This document shows, in pieces, positions 3,674-5,916 of a stretch of 5,916 nt of DNA (its first letter is position 1; every line of letters starts with the position of its first letter). The translations under genes and the position numbers were made by a program. The DNA is from an uncultured Muribaculaceae bacterium (GTDB taxonomy: Bacteria; Bacteroidota; Bacteroidia; Bacteroidales; Muribaculaceae), in the NCBI GenBank assembly GCA_910583675.1, contig CAJTYH010000071.1, positions 1-5,916 of the forward strand, in the 5' to 3' direction. The notes under the pieces were generated by a model. It saw only the letters and a program-made list of their open reading frames with translations, searched no databases and was not told where the DNA came from.

Positions 3674-5689
3674 TCAAATCCTGTTTACCGCGTCAGCCTG
3701 CACACCCGCCACATTCATGTATTCCGAATAGTCCGTGTCCGCTTCCGGGACTGTAATCTCAACCGGTACCGCCTCTGCCTCCCTGATGGCAGTGACAACC
3801 TCCTGCCGGGTGACCCCGAGCCGGTGGATCTTGTTTTTCCTCACCATCGAGTCGAACTGCGCCACATACTTGGCCTGCTCCGTGTATGCCTCACGGTCAG
3901 CGTCGGTCTGTTCGGCCGTCGCCTCGTTATACCGGGCAACCATCCGGCAGGTGTCGATAAGCCGCCCGTTCTGGTAGACATACACCTCACCGATATTGCC
4001 GTCCGCATCGGGCAGCCAGTAGGCGTCAACCTTATAGTTACGGGGCTCGAGCTTGGAGATGATCTCCGGACTCGACAGCCGGTACTGGTTGTATTGCACC
4101 GTCAGGTAGGCGTTCTGCTTGATGCTCGTTTCGGTGTGCTCGCCGATAAAGCGGTACAGCACCGCCTTATCCCACGGTGCAAGATCCGGGTTCTGGCACC
4201 GGCAAAGCACATCCCAGCGGGTCATGCCCGGGAACTTCTTCTGGTTGGGGTGCATCTGGGAGTTGTATTCGTTTATGGCGGCTATGTCATCGGCCACCAG
4301 CTGCTCGTAGCCGTAGGTCGGCACCCTGTAGGTGTTGTTTAGTTCGTCATACACCTTCTCAACTTTCGGACGGTTGGCTTCGAGGGCAGCATACCATCGG
4401 CCGATGTTCTGCTGGCTGCGCTTCTCCACACCGTACTTCTTCGCCCGGTTGACATGCTCCTGACGCTTCTCCCTCGAGTTGCCCGGGTTACACCACCTGA
4501 TAAGGGGGAACACCACGCCGGCCTGCATGAGCCCGTCGGTGAACTTGTTTACCAGATGGTGCTCGACCTCTATCTGTGCCGGCATGTACCATCCGTTGCG
4601 GTCCAAGGTCTGGAACATGTTGCGCATACAGTCGAGGAACAGGTCTTTGTCCTTCTTGCGGTTGTAGGCATACCCTACCACAGCACCGCTTGCGACATCG
4701 CTCACGTAATAGGCGTGCACGTAGCTCCCGTCGTGCATCGGGCGTGGAAGGTCACGGTCATCCGCCGAGATTTTGCTGAAGGCATAGTTCGGACTCCGGC
4801 GCAGATGGTAGGGACGCTGCGAGTTGTTGAAATCCCATTGCGTCTGATGGACCTGTGCCAGCAGTGCCCTTGTCTTGGGCTGCTTGAGGTAGTTGGCTAT
4901 GGTGCCCTTGCTCAGCACCACTGGGTTGCCGGACTTGTCAGTGAAGTCATCCGGGTTGAAGACCTCGCCCGTTTCAGGATCATACACCTCGAGGTCGCCG
5001 GTCACGAACCGGTTGTACATCTCGGCTACCACCGTATCGTAGGGATGCTCCGTCATGGCTCCGAGGCCGCGTATAAGGTCGGCAATGCTGTAAGTGACCT
5101 TGCGCCTGTTCTGGTTACGGAACTTGCGGCTGATAAGGCTTTCGTAGCCCTGAGCCTTGAACTCGTTGACCCTCCTCTTGAAACGGTTGACGCTGACGGG
5201 CAGCGTGTGGCCGAATTCCTCTCGGTAATAGTTGATGGCACCCGCAAGCTCGTTCCAGTTGACCGGACCGCCCTTCATGGCACGGCGCATAATAACCGTG
5301 TCTGCCATCACATCGACAACCGCCTGTATCGCCGAGGCGTTCACGGTATATTCGTTTATATGCTCCGGGGGTAACGCGCTGCCGTCCTCGAAACGGAACC
5401 GGGTATAGAACCCGCGTGCCTTCGCATCGATATGGAAGTGGCTTGCGAACCACATTCTGAGTATCTCTGAATTCATATCTCCGTATTTTTCTTTTATTTT
5501 ATCTTGAAACCTTTGCGGCATTGTCGCTATCTCCACGAGAGCATAGCTGCCTAAACCTCTACCTTCTCGCACCACGTTAATTTTGCCCTCTCTTTTATGC
5601 CATTTATAATTAGGGACCGACATTATAGGATCGGGCTCCCGCGTCAGGTCATGGAACGATATACAGGCTATTTTACCGTAGTACTCCAT
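3674..5689 (-). CDS. MuA-type DDE transposase (DNA transposition protein A)
   Basis: This 671-residue protein should bind the phage ends and carry out strand cleavage and transfer during integration and replicative transposition; Mu MuA is 663 residues. Roughly residues 22-75 (SVPNYKW to YGDM) look like the N-terminal end-binding domain, and 140-270 hold further helical DNA-binding segments. The RNase H-like core spans about 300-430. The first acidic site is in SADDRDL (D310/D311), followed by HAYYVSDVASGAVVGY. The place of the second Asp is occupied by IEVEHH (E374/E376). The last Glu is E411 in EKRQEHVNR. Residues about 510-585 fit the Mu-type C-terminal beta-barrel, and the tail (from about 600) is where MuA contacts MuB. 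The ATG start at 5689 follows an A/T-rich ATTAAAAATA. The first 75 codons have about 41% GC against 55-62% in sampled later parts, which suggests a module exchange. Function is confident; the catalytic residue assignment is by eye. Confidence 0.93.
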   Translation of the reverse strand: MEYYGKIACISFHDLTREPDPIMSVPNYKWHKREGKINVVREGRGLGSYALVEIATMPQRFQDKIKEKYGDMNSEILRMWFASHFHIDAKARGFYTRFRFEDGSALPPEHINEYTVNASAIQAVVDVMADTVIMRRAMKGGPVNWNELAGAINYYREEFGHTLPVSVNRFKRRVNEFKAQGYESLISRKFRNQNRRKVTYSIADLIRGLGAMTEHPYDTVVAEMYNRFVTGDLEVYDPETGEVFNPDDFTDKSGNPVVLSKGTIANYLKQPKTRALLAQVHQTQWDFNNSQRPYHLRRSPNYAFSKISADDRDLPRPMHDGSYVHAYYVSDVASGAVVGYAYNRKKDKDLFLDCMRNMFQTLDRNGWYMPAQIEVEHHLVNKFTDGLMQAGVVFPLIRWCNPGNSREKRQEHVNRAKKYGVEKRSQQNIGRWYAALEANRPKVEKVYDELNNTYRVPTYGYEQLVADDIAAINEYNSQMHPNQKKFPGMTRWDVLCRCQNPDLAPWDKAVLYRFIGEHTETSIKQNAYLTVQYNQYRLSSPEIISKLEPRNYKVDAYWLPDADGNIGEVYVYQNGRLIDTCRMVARYNEATAEQTDADREAYTEQAKYVAQFDSMVRKNKIHRLGVTRQEVVTAIREAEAVPVEITVPEADTDYSEYMNVAGVQADAVNRI

Positions 5690-5701
5690 TATTTTTAATG
5701 A

Positions 5702-5916
5702 TTAGAGCGCCGCCGCCATTTGTTCAACCTCGTTCTGAAGCTGCATGAATTCGGGTATACTCAGGTTCTTGTAACTGTTCTTCTTTACGCCGTCAACCAT
5801 AACCACAACCTCACTGCTGCCGAAATCGGCAACTATCTTCACGCGGTGACCGAACGTCTGAGTCATGGTGCGGTCTGCCGTCTGATGGGTCGTCTCACAT
5901 TCAGGCGTATAACCCT
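5702..5916 (-). CDS. Small protein of unknown function upstream of the transposase, partial at the window edge
   Basis: I do not recognise this gene. The frame is open from the window edge to a TAA at 5704-5702, giving at least 70 residues. An in-frame ATG at 5866-5864 would give a complete 54-residue protein; whether that or a start outside the window is used cannot be decided here. The visible part reads as two short beta strands (around VKIVADF and SEVVVMVDG), then a probable C-terminal helix from IPEFMQLQNEVEQMAAAL, a beta-beta-alpha pattern. It ends 12 nt before the transposase start and is probably cotranscribed with it. In Mu the corresponding place is held by small regulators such as Ner, but no helix-turn-helix is seen, so no role is assigned. 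Confidence 0.55.
   Translation of the reverse strand, partial: GYTPECETTHQTADRTMTQTFGHRVKIVADFGSSEVVVMVDGVKKNSYKNLSIPEFMQLQNEVEQMAAAL

Larger units (their letters stand above)
1..5916 (-). mobile_element. Early region of a Mu-like transposable prophage (Bacteroidota), both ends outside the window
   Basis: All supported genes lie on the minus strand and are packed with overlaps or gaps of at most 22 nt. The pair MuA-type transposase and MuB-type ATPase, in that order, is the hallmark of transposable phages related to Mu. The string of 45-120 residue proteins after it matches the layout of Mu-type early operons. The A/T-rich sequence just before start codons and the scarcity of Shine-Dalgarno motifs suggest a Bacteroidota host. 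No head, tail, repressor or end sequence is visible. An ordinary transposon that carries an A/B pair is the alternative, but the many small phage-type genes make a phage more likely. Confidence 0.8.

Noticed and set aside
3824..4342. Plus-strand reading frame of 172 codons
   Set aside because: It is antisense to the C-terminal half of the transposase; the transposase frame has clear family features.
4454..5374. Plus-strand reading frame of 306 codons
   Set aside because: It lies wholly antisense to the transposase catalytic region, has no recognisable domain, and long antisense frames are expected in GC-rich coding sequence.
5690..5701. Promoter just upstream of the transposase
   Set aside because: The 12-nt gap is A/T-rich but too short for a promoter, and I found no Bacteroidota TAnnTTTG element on the minus strand in the window; it is better read as a translation start context.

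Overview
The window looks like part of the early (replication and transposition) region of a Mu-like transposable prophage in a member of the Bacteroidota, probably a gut Bacteroidales. The evidence is a MuA-type DDE transposase followed closely by a MuB-type AAA+ target-selection ATPase, then a run of very small, tightly packed genes that all read on the minus strand. The start-codon surroundings are A/T-rich (for example AATAAACAAA before one ATG) with little Shine-Dalgarno sequence, which fits Bacteroidota. Hand counts on sampled lines of the transposase gene give about 55-62% GC, so a moderately GC-rich genus is plausible. No host gene, phage end or attachment site is in view, so the genus and the prophage limits cannot be fixed.

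Layout in the direction of transcription (high to low coordinates): the C-terminal end of an unrecognised gene (5916-5702); the MuA-like transposase (5689-3674); a 45-residue Cys-rich protein (3651-3514) on a 33% GC cassette bounded by a 16-bp direct repeat; the MuB-like ATPase (3502-2621); two small unknown proteins (2624-2358, 2365-2108); a RecA/Sak4-like P-loop ATPase (2118-1456); a short basic protein (1499-1317); a protein with one DnaJ-type four-cysteine zinc motif (1320-1087); then four small proteins (1100-741, 740-501, 495-310, 306-109), one of them possibly GemA-like; and finally the first 30 codons of a gene that leaves the window (90-1), possibly DUF3164.

Neighbouring genes overlap by 4-44 nt or are separated by a few bases, the largest gap being 22 nt. 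There is no plus-strand gene and I saw no terminator, so this looks like one long, translationally coupled operon. By analogy with Mu, A and B carry out integration and replicative transposition. The RecA-like ATPase and the small proteins would assist replication, recombination or host takeover, but their individual jobs are inferred or unknown.

The most interesting points are the AT-rich Cys-rich cassette with duplicated start contexts, an apparent Glu in place of the second catalytic Asp of the transposase, a GC step near residue 76 of the transposase that suggests a swapped DNA-binding module, a degenerate Walker A in the MuB-like ATPase, and a second (RecA/Sak4-like) ATPase in a Mu-type early operon.
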